A stretch of DNA of 24,199 bases from positions 1 to 24,199 of the forward strand of contig CAZSAT010000103.1 of NCBI GenBank assembly GCA_964604675.1. Reading direction: 5' to 3'. A model generated the notes under the pieces. It ran no database searches and was not told the origin of the DNA. It saw only the letters and a program-made list of their open reading frames with translations. Positions within the stretch are counted from its first letter, which is position 1. Every line of letters starts with the position of its first letter. The translations under genes and the position numbers were made by a program. Positions 1-7,191 of this stretch are shown here, piece after piece. Origin of the DNA: CAZSAT01 sp964604675. GTDB lineage: Bacteria > Myxococcota_A > UBA796 > CAJQPC01.

Positions 1-446
1 CGGACACGGACACGGACACGGACACGGACACGGACACGGACACGGACACGGACGCCGACACGGACGCCGACACGGACGCCGACACCGGGACCGTCGACAC
101 CGGGACCGTCGACACCGGGAGCAGCTACACCTACACCCACGACGCCGACATCCAGGGCATCTGGGCCAGCGCGTGCCTCAGCTGCCACGGCGGCACCGGC
201 TCCGGCGGTCTCGTGCTGTCGTCGAAGTCGGCCTACGCCGACATCGTGGACGTGGCCTCGTCCGACATTCCGACGATGGACCTGATCGAGCCGGGCGATG
301 TTGCGAACAGCTACCTGTTCCACAAGGTCTCCGGCACGCACAGCAAGGCCGGCGGTGCCGGCAGCACCATGCCCCTCGGTGGCTCGCTGAGCGCGGCACA
401 GCTCAACGTGATCTCGACCTGGATCAGCGAAGGCGCCCCCAACTAG
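1..446 (+). CDS. Cytochrome c-like lipoprotein, 3' part
   Basis: The gene enters from the left edge, so its N-terminus and signal peptide are not visible. The reading frame begins at base 3 with a long Asp-Thr repeat, continues through DADT and DTGTV units to about base 122, then becomes a compact domain of about 105 residues. That domain contains CLSCH (bases 174-188), a CxxCH haem c attachment motif preceded by IWASA, and ends with a helix-like segment reading AQLNVISTWISEGAPN. This arrangement resembles the cytochrome-c-like domains of secreted planctomycete and myxobacterial proteins, where a late Met (here MPLGG) often serves as the distal haem ligand. A surface-anchored electron-transfer or haem-binding role is inferred. 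The acidic repeat would act as a flexible linker between lipid anchor and domain. The epimerase gene follows after one base, so the two are probably co-transcribed. Confidence 0.75.
   Translation, partial: DTDTDTDTDTDTDTDTDADTDADTDADTGTVDTGTVDTGSSYTYTHDADIQGIWASACLSCHGGTGSGGLVLSSKSAYADIVDVASSDIPTMDLIEPGDVANSYLFHKVSGTHSKAGGAGSTMPLGGSLSAAQLNVISTWISEGAPN
3..122 (+). repeat. In-frame tandem repeats coding Asp-Thr linker
   Basis: Eight perfect copies of the hexamer GACACG fill bases 3-50 and run off the left edge. They are followed by 12-bp GACGCCGACACG units (51-86, last copy changed at its final base) and by the 15-bp unit GACACCGGGACCGTC (81-95 and 96-110, partial copy 111-122). All unit lengths are multiples of three, so copy-number change alters linker length without breaking the frame. 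This is a coding microsatellite/minisatellite, not a CRISPR array. Confidence 0.9.
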
Positions 447-447
447 G

Positions 448-1311
448 GTGCGGCTGGTCGTCACCGGCGCCTCGAGCTTCGTCGGGGCGCACTTCTGCCG
501 GCGTGCGGCACACCGTCACGATGTGGTGGCGGTGTTCCACCGCAGGCCCGTCCACCTGAACCGAGTCACGCCGGTGCGCGTGGACCTGCGCCACCAGCGT
601 GCGCCTGCGCGCCTGCTCGAGCTCGAGCCCGACGCCATCGTGCACGTCGCGGGGCGGGTGATGGGGGCCAGCACACGCCCGAGCGTGCTGGAGGGCAACC
701 GTCGCATGCTCGACACGGTGCTCGCGGTCGAGGTGCCGGTGCTCTACGCCTCCAGCACGGTCGTGCACTGGGAGCGGCCCACGGCCTACGGAGACTGGCG
801 CAAGGAGGACGAGGCGCGGCTCGCTGCGTCCGGCGTTCCCTGGGCCATCGTGCGGCCTTGTGCGCCTTATGGTCCGCCGCTCCACGAGCACCAAGCGGGC
901 CACCAGGAGAGCTTCCAGGCGCTCGCCGACATGGTGCGCGGCTGGCCGGTGGTCCCGCTGCCGGGCTCGGGCCGTGCCCTCCGCCAGCCCGTGCACGTCG
1001 AGGACCTGGCCGACGCCATGCTGGCGCTGTTGGAGCGTGGCCTGCCGAACGCGGCGTTCGACGCCGGCGGCGCGGAGTCGATGACCCTCGACGGCGTGGT
1101 GGACGTCATCGCGCACGCTGCGCGGACGCGGCCCGTGCGGGTGCACCTCCCGGCGAAGCTCCTGGGGCTCGTCGCGCGCTACGCGCCCGACCTGGACGAG
1201 GAGCTGATGTCCACGGCCGACACCGACGATCCGGCGGACCCGGCGGCGCTCGAGGCCGCCACGGGCGTGCGCTTCCGCGGCTTCAGCGAGGGCGTGCGCT
1301 GCCTTCTGTGA
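448..1311 (+). CDS. NAD-dependent epimerase/dehydratase (extended SDR)
   Basis: The 287-residue protein starts with GTG one base after the upstream stop. Its N-terminus, RLVVTGASSFVGAHF, is the glycine-rich Rossmann nucleotide-binding loop of extended short-chain dehydrogenases. VDLRH near residue 48 and VHVAGRVMGA near residue 68 fit the later dinucleotide-binding strands. YASSTVVHW near residues 92-100 is the Ser/Thr-containing active-site strand, and AYGDWRK near 105-111 is in the place of YxxxK. Counting strictly, the residue four after that Tyr is Arg and the Lys comes one later, so catalytic geometry is uncertain. VRPCAPYGPP near 132 matches the conserved RP..vYGP segment. The substrate is probably a nucleotide sugar or a related carbonyl compound, but it cannot be read from the sequence. 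The 3' end overlaps the convergent HTTM gene by 29 bp. Confidence 0.85.
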   Translation: MRLVVTGASSFVGAHFCRRAAHRHDVVAVFHRRPVHLNRVTPVRVDLRHQRAPARLLELEPDAIVHVAGRVMGASTRPSVLEGNRRMLDTVLAVEVPVLYASSTVVHWERPTAYGDWRKEDEARLAASGVPWAIVRPCAPYGPPLHEHQAGHQESFQALADMVRGWPVVPLPGSGRALRQPVHVEDLADAMLALLERGLPNAAFDAGGAESMTLDGVVDVIAHAARTRPVRVHLPAKLLGLVARYAPDLDEELMSTADTDDPADPAALEAATGVRFRGFSEGVRCLL

Positions 1312-2227
1312 GAGCCGGCCACTCGTCGGGGTGCCACAGGCAGAGGTAGAAGGCCATCGAGATCGGGGAGAAGGGGCCCACGTTCATCGTGGCCATGATG
1401 CCGAGGTGCATGCCGAGCCCGAACACCGCGAAGGGCACCCGGAGGTCCCGGCGGTTCACGAACGCCCGCAGGCGTCCCGGACGCTCGGGGTGGAGCCGCC
1501 ACAGGTACACCACCAGGAGCAGGGGCGAGCTCAGCTCGAAGAGCCACACCGACACCGTGGCCGCTTGGGTCAGGGGGTAGGCCGGGGCGAGCCAGCTCAT
1601 GTCGGTCCAGTGCCAGCTGGGCTGCTGGAGGATGTACCAGAGGGCCGAGAAGCCCTCGACGGGGGTCCAGTAGGCGCTCACCTTCTGGGTGCCGGTGGAG
1701 GCGTACAAGAGCACCAGCTGCAGGATCGCGAGGTAGCGCGGCCAGCCCGGGATCGGGGTGGGGTCGCTCCACGCCCCGGTGCGGAGCTTGCAGTCCAGCG
1801 ACCACGTCCGGCTGGCGTCGGCCAGCACGACCAACCAGAGCGCGTTGGGGAGCAGCTCGTCGTAGCTCCCGCCGGTGTGACCGTTCAGGTCCACGAGGGC
1901 CTGGAAGCACAGGGTGCCGACGAGCGGCGCGAGCCGGCTGCCGAGCCCCAGGGCGGTGGACACGCCGGCGACCAGTCCGGCGGTCACGAGGCCGTTCACC
2001 ACGTGGGGCTCCGGGCCGCCGAGCGCCCGCACCAGCCAGCTTCCCCCGCCGAGGTGGCGGTAGCCTCCGTGCTCGATGGGGAGCCAGATCACGCCCACCA
2101 GGTCATGGAGCGCGACCGTCCCGATGGAGCCCACCAGGCACAGCCCGATCGCGATGCGGAAGGCAGCCAGGGCGTGCCCCGGCTCGCGGCGGTCGAGCAG
2201 GTCGACCCACGCGGTCCAGGCGCTCAT
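1283..2227 (-). CDS. HTTM-domain integral membrane protein
   Basis: This 314-residue polytopic protein matches the HTTM family, the bacterial relatives of vitamin K-dependent gamma-carboxylase. Typical features are a short cytosolic N-terminus with an arginine before the first helix (HALAAFRIAIGLCLV), the loop FQALVDLNGHTGGSYDELLP, the segment LLYASTGTQKVSAYW, and YILQQPSWHWTDMSWL leading into another helix. At least six hydrophobic segments are visible. The enzymatic activity of bacterial HTTM proteins is generally unknown; oxidation- or carboxylation-type membrane chemistry is only an analogy. The start ATG lies in an ATGA overlap with the stop of the upstream gene (2224-2227), which indicates translational coupling with the partner protein encoded there. 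Confidence 0.88.
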   Translation of the reverse strand: MSAWTAWVDLLDRREPGHALAAFRIAIGLCLVGSIGTVALHDLVGVIWLPIEHGGYRHLGGGSWLVRALGGPEPHVVNGLVTAGLVAGVSTALGLGSRLAPLVGTLCFQALVDLNGHTGGSYDELLPNALWLVVLADASRTWSLDCKLRTGAWSDPTPIPGWPRYLAILQLVLLYASTGTQKVSAYWTPVEGFSALWYILQQPSWHWTDMSWLAPAYPLTQAATVSVWLFELSSPLLLVVYLWRLHPERPGRLRAFVNRRDLRVPFAVFGLGMHLGIMATMNVGPFSPISMAFYLCLWHPDEWPALTEGSARPR

Positions 2228-2868
2228 CGCCGGGGCTCCAGCATGCGGATCTCGCCCTCGAGCCAGTGGCCCTCGGGCTCGGCTCCGGCCAGCGCCTCGG
2301 CAGGCGACAGGGTCTTGTACTTGAAGTAGCGCACGCGGATCCTCGACGCTTCGGGGAAGTCACGCGCGGCCTCGATCGCCAGCCAGTCCGAGAAGAGCCG
2401 GAACATGCGGCGGTAGTGCTTCCAGGCGTAGCGGAACACCGCGCTCCGCATCCGATCGTGGTCCAGGTGGTGGCCGAGCCAGTCGTGCTCGGGGTGCCGG
2501 GCCACGTACACGGGCTCCCAGCCTTCCCCGCGGTCGATGTCGATGTGCAGGCGCGCCGGGTAGCGGTGAGGCGCCACGAACATGCGCCACGACTGCGTGG
2601 TTCCGGCGTAGCGGTAGTAGGGCTGGAACGGTGCCAGCACGGCGTGTCGCAGGTCCATGAAGGCGGTGGCGACCTCCCACAGCCGGTCCTCGAACACCTG
2701 GTGGTCCTGGCCGAGCCGGTCCGCCCACGCTGTCAGCTCCGCCTGCACCGTGGGGTCCTTCCAGGCCGATCGGCGCATGCCCCCGCTGGGAGCGGGCAAC
2801 GCCATCAGCACCACGGCCAGCACGTGGAACGCCACCAGCACCGCGCGGATGTGGGCCCACCTGCTCAT
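2224..2868 (-). CDS. HTTM-partner membrane-anchored protein
   Basis: The 214-residue protein has one N-terminal hydrophobic segment (about residues 8-26, AVLVAFHVLAVVLMALPAP) and a globular remainder rich in aromatic and basic residues. The segment TTQSWRMFVAPHRYPARLHI and the later FRYAWKHYRRMFRLFSDWLA are typical of small single-pass proteins found next to HTTM genes. No catalytic motif is recognised. Both ends overlap neighbours by 4 nt (ATGA), downstream with the HTTM gene and upstream with the flippase-like gene, so the three proteins are very likely made in fixed stoichiometry. A role as an accessory or soluble-facing subunit of the HTTM protein is inferred from this linkage alone. Confidence 0.75.
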   Translation of the reverse strand: MSRWAHIRAVLVAFHVLAVVLMALPAPSGGMRRSAWKDPTVQAELTAWADRLGQDHQVFEDRLWEVATAFMDLRHAVLAPFQPYYRYAGTTQSWRMFVAPHRYPARLHIDIDRGEGWEPVYVARHPEHDWLGHHLDHDRMRSAVFRYAWKHYRRMFRLFSDWLAIEAARDFPEASRIRVRYFKYKTLSPAEALAGAEPEGHWLEGEIRMLEPRR

Positions 2869-3716
2869 GCCGAGAGCCTACCCGCCAACCAGAGCACCCC
2901 TCCCACCGCGGCACGGCTCAGCTGGCCGAACCAGCGGGTCAACGCGATGGCGAGCGCCGTGGCCTCGGTCGCGCCGAAGGGGGCCAGGCCGTGCACGAAC
3001 AAGCTCTCGCGCACCCCCACGCCGTCGATGGTCACGGGCAACACGATGATCACGTCGAGGGTCGGCACGAGGCCGAGGGTGTCGGGGTAGGAGAGCGCCA
3101 CCCCGTGGACCAGGGCGGCGAACCACACCGCACCGCAGTTGATGGCTGCGAAGGGCAGGGTCCAGATCCAGCTCGCCAAGAGTCGAAGCGGGGGCACGCC
3201 GGTGAGGGTGGCCGCGGCGCGTACCACGAAGCCTCGCACCCGACCCGCCAGGCCCGTCGACTCGGGCAGGTGCGCAGCGCGTCGTCCGCCAACCAGGACC
3301 GCGAGCACGATGACCATGAAGCCGACCACCGTGACCGCCGCCAGCGGCAGGAAGCCGGGCAGGTGCTCCGGAAGCACCGTGAGGGCCGCCCACGCGACGA
3401 GCCCCGCCCACGTGATGAGCTCCAGCACACGGCTGGCGGCGATCAGGCCCAGGGTGCGGTCGGCGCCGCCGTAGAGCGGGGCGAGCGCCACCACGCGCAC
3501 CGCCTCGGCGCCGCCCGTGGGCAGGACCAGCCCCAGGAAGTTCCCGAGGAGCACCCCTCGGAGGACGCGGAAGGTCGGCGCCGGGGCCAAGGAGGTGAGC
3601 CTCAGCACGTAGACCAGGCTGTTGGCCAGCATCAGCGCCACCACGCCCGCGTAGAGCCACCAGGGGGCCCCGAGCAGGGCGTCGACGGCCACCCCGAGAT
3701 CCACCCGGGAGACCAC
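2865..3716 (-). CDS. Flippase-like LPG-synthase-TM domain protein (UPF0104/AglD type)
   Basis: The product is hydrophobic and multi-spanning. It carries the conserved family stretch LVLPTGGAEAVRVVALAPLY followed by TLGLIAASRVLELI, matching the 'P...GE..R...l......ERvlDl' signature of the lysylphosphatidylglycerol-synthase transmembrane (flippase-like) family. The C-terminal LPVTIDGVGVRESLFV is also a family hallmark. Members flip or transfer lipid-linked substrates; the substrate here is unknown. The start is uncertain. GTG at 3716 is the first conventional start codon, but homologous-looking coding sequence (RTLVAVGLLAWVVSRVDLG, the first helix) extends further 5' to about 3773, where only ATC (3773) or ATA (3785) codons lie in frame. 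The true N-terminus may therefore lie upstream of the coordinate given. The stop overlaps the next ATG by 4 nt, making this the first gene of the three-gene HTTM unit. Confidence 0.75.
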   Translation of the reverse strand: MVSRVDLGVAVDALLGAPWWLYAGVVALMLANSLVYVLRLTSLAPAPTFRVLRGVLLGNFLGLVLPTGGAEAVRVVALAPLYGGADRTLGLIAASRVLELITWAGLVAWAALTVLPEHLPGFLPLAAVTVVGFMVIVLAVLVGGRRAAHLPESTGLAGRVRGFVVRAAATLTGVPPLRLLASWIWTLPFAAINCGAVWFAALVHGVALSYPDTLGLVPTLDVIIVLPVTIDGVGVRESLFVHGLAPFGATEATALAIALTRWFGQLSRAAVGGVLWLAGRLSA

Positions 3717-3844
3717 CCACGCCAGCAGTCCGACGGCGACGAGGGTCCGGAGGGCGAGCGACGAGGGGCGGATGTGCTCCGCTATTCGTCGTGCACGGCC
3801 GAGGCCATGCCGGCTCGCGGTACCGTGGCTCCGTGGAGGTTGTG

Positions 3845-4807
3845 ATGACGCTGTGGATCCTGCTGCTGGCTTGCGGTGCTCCGAGCGAAGCCCCCGTGGG
3901 AGACCCGCCGGCACCCGCAGCCCCGGCCGTGGAGCCGGCCTCGGCGGCCGAGCCCGCGGCGGCCCCAGCGACTCCTGGCGAGCCCAGCACCGGAGCCAAG
4001 TCGGAGCCCGAAGGCGACGCCGTTCCCCCCGCGGAGGCCGTTGCGGAGGAGCCCGCGCCGGCGCCCCGCGCGGCCCACGCCGACGCCTCGCCGGACGAGC
4101 AACCCGAGGCGCCCACCGAGCGCGACGGGCCCCGTCCGGAACCCGTCGGCGACGGGGAGCCGGAGGCCGAGGCCGACGCCGAGGCTGACGGCGCCGCAAC
4201 CGACGAGGCCGACGCGGCGCCAGAACCCTCCGGCCCGGTGACCTACCAGCTCGATCCAGGGTCCTCCCAGCTCGCCGTGGTGGTGCGGAAGGCCGACACC
4301 GTGGGTGCGGCGGTCTCCCACGACCACGTGGTCGAAGCCAAGGGGTGGAGCGGCACGGTCACCTGGGACGCGCACGATCTGTCCAGCTGCGCGGTGACGA
4401 TCAGCGTCCCGGTGGCCAAGCTCGCCAACGACGCGACCGCCCTGCGCGAGGCCTTCGGGCTGGAGGGGTCCCTGGAGCGCGACCAGCGTGCCGACATCCA
4501 CGACAACATGCTCGCCAAGGATCAGCTCGACGCATCGAACCACGGCACGATCACGTTCACCGCGGACTCCTGCTCGGAGAGCGGCGACCAGGTGCAGGTC
4601 AAGGGCCCCCTGACCATCCGCGGCAAGGCCTCCACCGTCACGGCCACCCTGTCCGTCGACGCCACGCCCGAGGGCTTCTCGGCCAGCGGGTCGTTCCGAT
4701 CCAGCCACACCGCCCACGGCTTCGATCCCTTCTCGGCGCTCTTCGGCGCGCTGAAGAACGAGGACGCCCTGAGCTTCAGCCTGCGCGTCGTCGGCGCGCC
4801 GCGATGA
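3845..4807 (+). CDS. YceI-domain lipoprotein with Pro/Ala/Glu linker
   Basis: The ATG at 3845 is preceded by GGAGG (3835-3839) at a spacing of 5 nt. The 320-residue product begins MTLWILLLAC, a very short lipoprotein signal with lipobox LLAC and Cys10. Residues 11-131 are a Pro/Ala/Glu/Asp-rich disordered linker. Residues 132-320 form a YceI-like lipocalin barrel: it opens VTYQLDPGSSQLAVVV, contains SHDHVVEAKGWSGTV, has the repeated strand LTIRGKASTVTATLSV, and ends SFSLRVVGAP. YceI proteins bind long polyisoprenoids or amphiphiles in the periplasm, so envelope-localised lipid binding is the likely role. An upstream in-frame GTG at 3791 would add 18 residues containing Arg and His, but it lacks a good ribosome binding site. 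The next gene begins inside the stop codon. Confidence 0.87.
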   Translation: MTLWILLLACGAPSEAPVGDPPAPAAPAVEPASAAEPAAAPATPGEPSTGAKSEPEGDAVPPAEAVAEEPAPAPRAAHADASPDEQPEAPTERDGPRPEPVGDGEPEAEADAEADGAATDEADAAPEPSGPVTYQLDPGSSQLAVVVRKADTVGAAVSHDHVVEAKGWSGTVTWDAHDLSSCAVTISVPVAKLANDATALREAFGLEGSLERDQRADIHDNMLAKDQLDASNHGTITFTADSCSESGDQVQVKGPLTIRGKASTVTATLSVDATPEGFSASGSFRSSHTAHGFDPFSALFGALKNEDALSFSLRVVGAPR

Positions 4808-4992
4808 CCTCCGAGGCCACCACCGCCTTCTGGGTGGCGCTGATGGTGCTGGCGTCGGTGGGGTTCATGGTCCTGCGGAAGCGCCTGTTCGCCTGGTTGG
4901 ATGGCATCGAGCGTGCCGAGGACGAGCGGGTCCGGGAAGAGGGCGTGCGCGACCGGGGCGTGCGCGGCGAGCGGGGGGTCGCGGAGGAGTGA
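4804..4992 (+). CDS. Small single-pass membrane protein
   Basis: The 62-residue protein has one transmembrane helix (about residues 8-24, AFWVALMVLASVGFMVL) followed by RKRLFAWLDG and a highly charged tail rich in Glu and Arg (VREEGVRDRGVRGERG). The ATG overlaps the TGA of the YceI gene by 4 nt, and its own stop overlaps the GTG of the next gene by 4 nt, so it sits inside a coupled three-gene unit. The positive residues after the helix suggest the C-terminal tail faces the cytoplasm. No family is recognised. The tight coupling at both ends argues that it is a real gene. Confidence 0.6.
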   Translation: MTSEATTAFWVALMVLASVGFMVLRKRLFAWLDGIERAEDERVREEGVRDRGVRGERGVAEE

Positions 4993-5555
4993 CGCGTCGC
5001 ACCGCGCTGTTGGCCCTGACCGCGTGGGTCTGGGGCATGGCCACCACGATCGAGCGCCTGCAGGCTCGCTTCCGGCGCATCGACGTGCGCTCGGACCGTG
5101 GGGACTCCCTGACCGCCGCGCAGTCCGAGCTGCTCGCCACGGTCGGAGCGGACTGGGCTCGCTATGCCGGTCAGGTGGTCGTGCTCGGTGCCCTGAGCGG
5201 CCTGCTGGTCTGGTTCGCAGGGGGCTGGTGGTACCGGAAGCGCCTGACCTTCTGCGGCGCCGAGCCCTCCCCGTCGGAGGCGCGACGCGTCTACCTCGTG
5301 ACCGGCCTGGTCTGGGCGGTGCCCGTGGTGGTCGCGGCCGCCCTCGGGACCGGCGCGGGGCCCTCCCCGTGGGCTGCGTACGGCCCCGGCCTCGCGGCGG
5401 TCGGCGCGGGAGCGCACCTCGCGAGCTTCGTCGTCAGCACTGCGGTCGTCGTCCGCGCCTTTCCGGTGCGCCGGGCTCCCGCGCTCGCCTGGTTCCTGCT
5501 GCTGCCCGCGGCGCTCGTGGTCGCGCTGGTCTCGGCCGGGCTCGCCGAGGGCTAA
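4989..5555 (+). CDS. Polytopic membrane protein, possibly Yip1-like
   Basis: The 188-residue protein shows an N-terminal hydrophobic segment (residues 5-18), a soluble stretch of about 40 residues, then four hydrophobic helices at roughly 61-78, 101-119, 134-158 and 169-186. The loop GGWWYRKRLTFCGAEPSPSEARRVY between helices loosely resembles the Yip1 family pattern, but this is a weak call. Start selection is uncertain. GTG 4989 overlaps the previous stop by 4 nt with GGAGG only one base upstream, while ATG 5038 (MATTIERLQ) would remove the first hydrophobic segment. The gene ends tail-to-tail with the cyclase gene, the two stops overlapping by 4 bp. Function is unknown; linkage to the small membrane protein suggests a shared complex. 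Confidence 0.65.
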   Translation: MTRRTALLALTAWVWGMATTIERLQARFRRIDVRSDRGDSLTAAQSELLATVGADWARYAGQVVVLGALSGLLVWFAGGWWYRKRLTFCGAEPSPSEARRVYLVTGLVWAVPVVVAAALGTGAGPSPWAAYGPGLAAVGAGAHLASFVVSTAVVVRAFPVRRAPALAWFLLLPAALVVALVSAGLAEG

Positions 5556-7108
5556 CGAGGCGCGACCTCGATGATGTCGATCCGCTCGCTCTTGCCCTTC
5601 ACCTGCACCTGCCGTTCGTCGACGACGCGGCCGGCGTTCATCACCAGCACCTTGAAGTCCTTCTCGGCGACCAGGTGGCCCGGGGTGGCCTGACCCTCCA
5701 GCCGCGCCGCCTTGTTCACGACGTCGCCGATCACGGTGTACTCGAGGCGCACCTGCGAGCCCATGTTTCCCTGGACGAGCAGGCCGGCCGCGAGCCCGAC
5801 CCGGATCTGGATGGGCTTGGCGCCGCGCAGCTCGAGCATGTGGTTGACCTCCTCCACGGCGCTGAGCATGCCGAGGCCGCACCTCATCGCGCGCATGCGC
5901 TGGTCCACCACGCCTTCCCCGGCGCGGCTCACGAAGACGACCATGATGCCGTCGCCCATGCGCTTGTCGATGATGCCGTCGAAGCCGGAGATGACCCGGT
6001 CGATGTGGTCGAAGTACAGGTTCAGCTCGCTCACGATGGTCTCTGCGTCCGAAGCCTCGCAGCGCGGCGTGAAGCCCACGATGTCGGCGAAGAGCACGGC
6101 GGCGTCGGTGCGCTCCCCCCCGAGGGTCTGCTCCACGCTGGGGTCTTCCAGGATCCGCTCCACCAGGTCGTTCGCGAGGTAGCCCGAGAACTTTCGGTTC
6201 GCGAGCAGGGCCTTCTTGAGCTCCTGCCCCTCGTCCCACAGCGTGCTGTACCGCTCGTCGCTGTTGGCCAGCAGGGTGCTGAGCCGCTCCGCGTCCTCGT
6301 CGTGCGCCGCGCGGGCCTTGGCGTGGCTGCGCCAGCCCAAGGCCGAGAGCCCGCCGATGGCGCCCAGCGCCGCCAGGGGCACGGCGAGTGGGCCGGTGCC
6401 CACGTAGCTTCCGAGCGCGTACCCCAGGAGCCCGAGGAAGATGGTGGCGACGGCCAGTGGCACCAGCTCTCGGAGGCCGCGGCTCCGGAAGCTCACCACG
6501 TAGACGCAGGCTTCGGCGGGATGCTCCGGGTGGTGGAGGCACGCCTGTTCGCTCACCTCGGCGCAGGGCATGCCCCAGATGGTGGGGATGGCCTCGAAGA
6601 TGCCGCGCCGGGCCCAGCACGAGCCGGGGTGTTCGGGCGGATGCCCCTCCTTCGGGCCCACGCGCAGGGTGGCGGAGCCCGGCGACGACGCCACCAGCTC
6701 GGCCTGGGTGGTGCGGTTTCCGCGCGCGATGAGCCTGGGGATCTCTTCGTAGAGGCGGCTGGGGGATCCCAGCGCCCGGAGCACGAGCCACACCGGCCCG
6801 ATGACGTCGCGCCGCATGTTCATGCGGCCTCCGATGTGCCAGTGCTTCCAGACCGGGTGGTCGCGGCCCGGCACGGCGTCCAGCGGGCCGTGCAGACGGG
6901 CCGCGACAGCGAGGATCAGGCGCTCCGTGAAGGTGTTCGACACCCAGCGTTCGGTGTCCTGCACGTAGTCGAGGGTGAGGCCCGCGTCGGCGATCACGTC
7001 ACGGACGAACTCGGGGCCCTCGGTCTCCCGGAAGTGGAGCAACAGGCTGCGCAGGATTCGGTTCGAGACGTGCGGCTGGGTCAGGACCGGATCGAGCGCT
7101 TCAGCCAT
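5552..7108 (-). CDS. Class III adenylate cyclase with N-terminal V4R-like sensor
   Basis: The protein has 518 residues from ATG 7108. Residues 1-210 form a helical N-terminal region ending in a V4R/HNOB-like small-ligand domain. Its Cys164, Cys182, Cys190 and Cys201 appear in the contexts PGSCWARRGIFEAIP, GMPCAE, EQACLHH and EACVYVV. Two hydrophobic segments (about 215-235 and 241-258) follow, then a linker helix, then the catalytic domain (about 330-515). All key class III residues are present: metal-binding Asp342 (FADIVGFT) and Asp386 (KRMGDGIM), adenine-specifying Lys382 and Asp462 (VIGDVVNKAARL), and transition-state Asn465 and Arg469. The reaction is therefore ATP to cAMP, gated by an unknown signal. 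An ATG three codons upstream (7117) overlaps the putative -10 element, so 7108 is preferred. The gene is divergent from the sulfatase-like lipoprotein gene. Confidence 0.9.
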   Translation of the reverse strand: MAEALDPVLTQPHVSNRILRSLLLHFRETEGPEFVRDVIADAGLTLDYVQDTERWVSNTFTERLILAVAARLHGPLDAVPGRDHPVWKHWHIGGRMNMRRDVIGPVWLVLRALGSPSRLYEEIPRLIARGNRTTQAELVASSPGSATLRVGPKEGHPPEHPGSCWARRGIFEAIPTIWGMPCAEVSEQACLHHPEHPAEACVYVVSFRSRGLRELVPLAVATIFLGLLGYALGSYVGTGPLAVPLAALGAIGGLSALGWRSHAKARAAHDEDAERLSTLLANSDERYSTLWDEGQELKKALLANRKFSGYLANDLVERILEDPSVEQTLGGERTDAAVLFADIVGFTPRCEASDAETIVSELNLYFDHIDRVISGFDGIIDKRMGDGIMVVFVSRAGEGVVDQRMRAMRCGLGMLSAVEEVNHMLELRGAKPIQIRVGLAAGLLVQGNMGSQVRLEYTVIGDVVNKAARLEGQATPGHLVAEKDFKVLVMNAGRVVDERQVQVKGKSERIDIIEVAPR

Positions 7109-7115
7109 CACAGGC

Positions 7116-7121
7116 ATTGTA
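7116..7121 (-). promoter_or_regulatory. Putative -10 element for leaderless cyclase mRNA
   Basis: On the minus strand TACAAT (7121-7116) is followed by seven bases and then ATG at 7108. This spacing would put transcription initiation at or next to the start codon. No Shine-Dalgarno sequence precedes either candidate ATG. No clear -35 hexamer is visible. Confidence 0.4.
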
Positions 7122-7191
7122 CCGATCGGCGCGCGGAGCCCCGGTGCCAGCGGTTAGGGTGACGCCGCCTGTTGCGCAGGGTCGTGCTCCG

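Noticed and set aside
1..122. Repeat array considered as CRISPR
   Set aside because: Units are contiguous 6-15 bp with no unique spacers, are in frame, and encode a typical linker.
4776..6791. Very long open reading frames on both strands across the cyclase region (671 codons minus; 753 codons plus at 4901-7162)
   Set aside because: They are low-complexity Arg/Ala/Gly/Pro/His translations antisense to or out of frame with the well-supported cyclase and membrane-protein genes; long false frames are expected at this GC content.
7141..7160. TTAGGGT (7154-7160) as the sulfatase-like gene's -10 element
   Set aside because: It overlaps the possible alternative GTG start and is 31 nt from ATG 7192 with no -35; too weak to list as a promoter.
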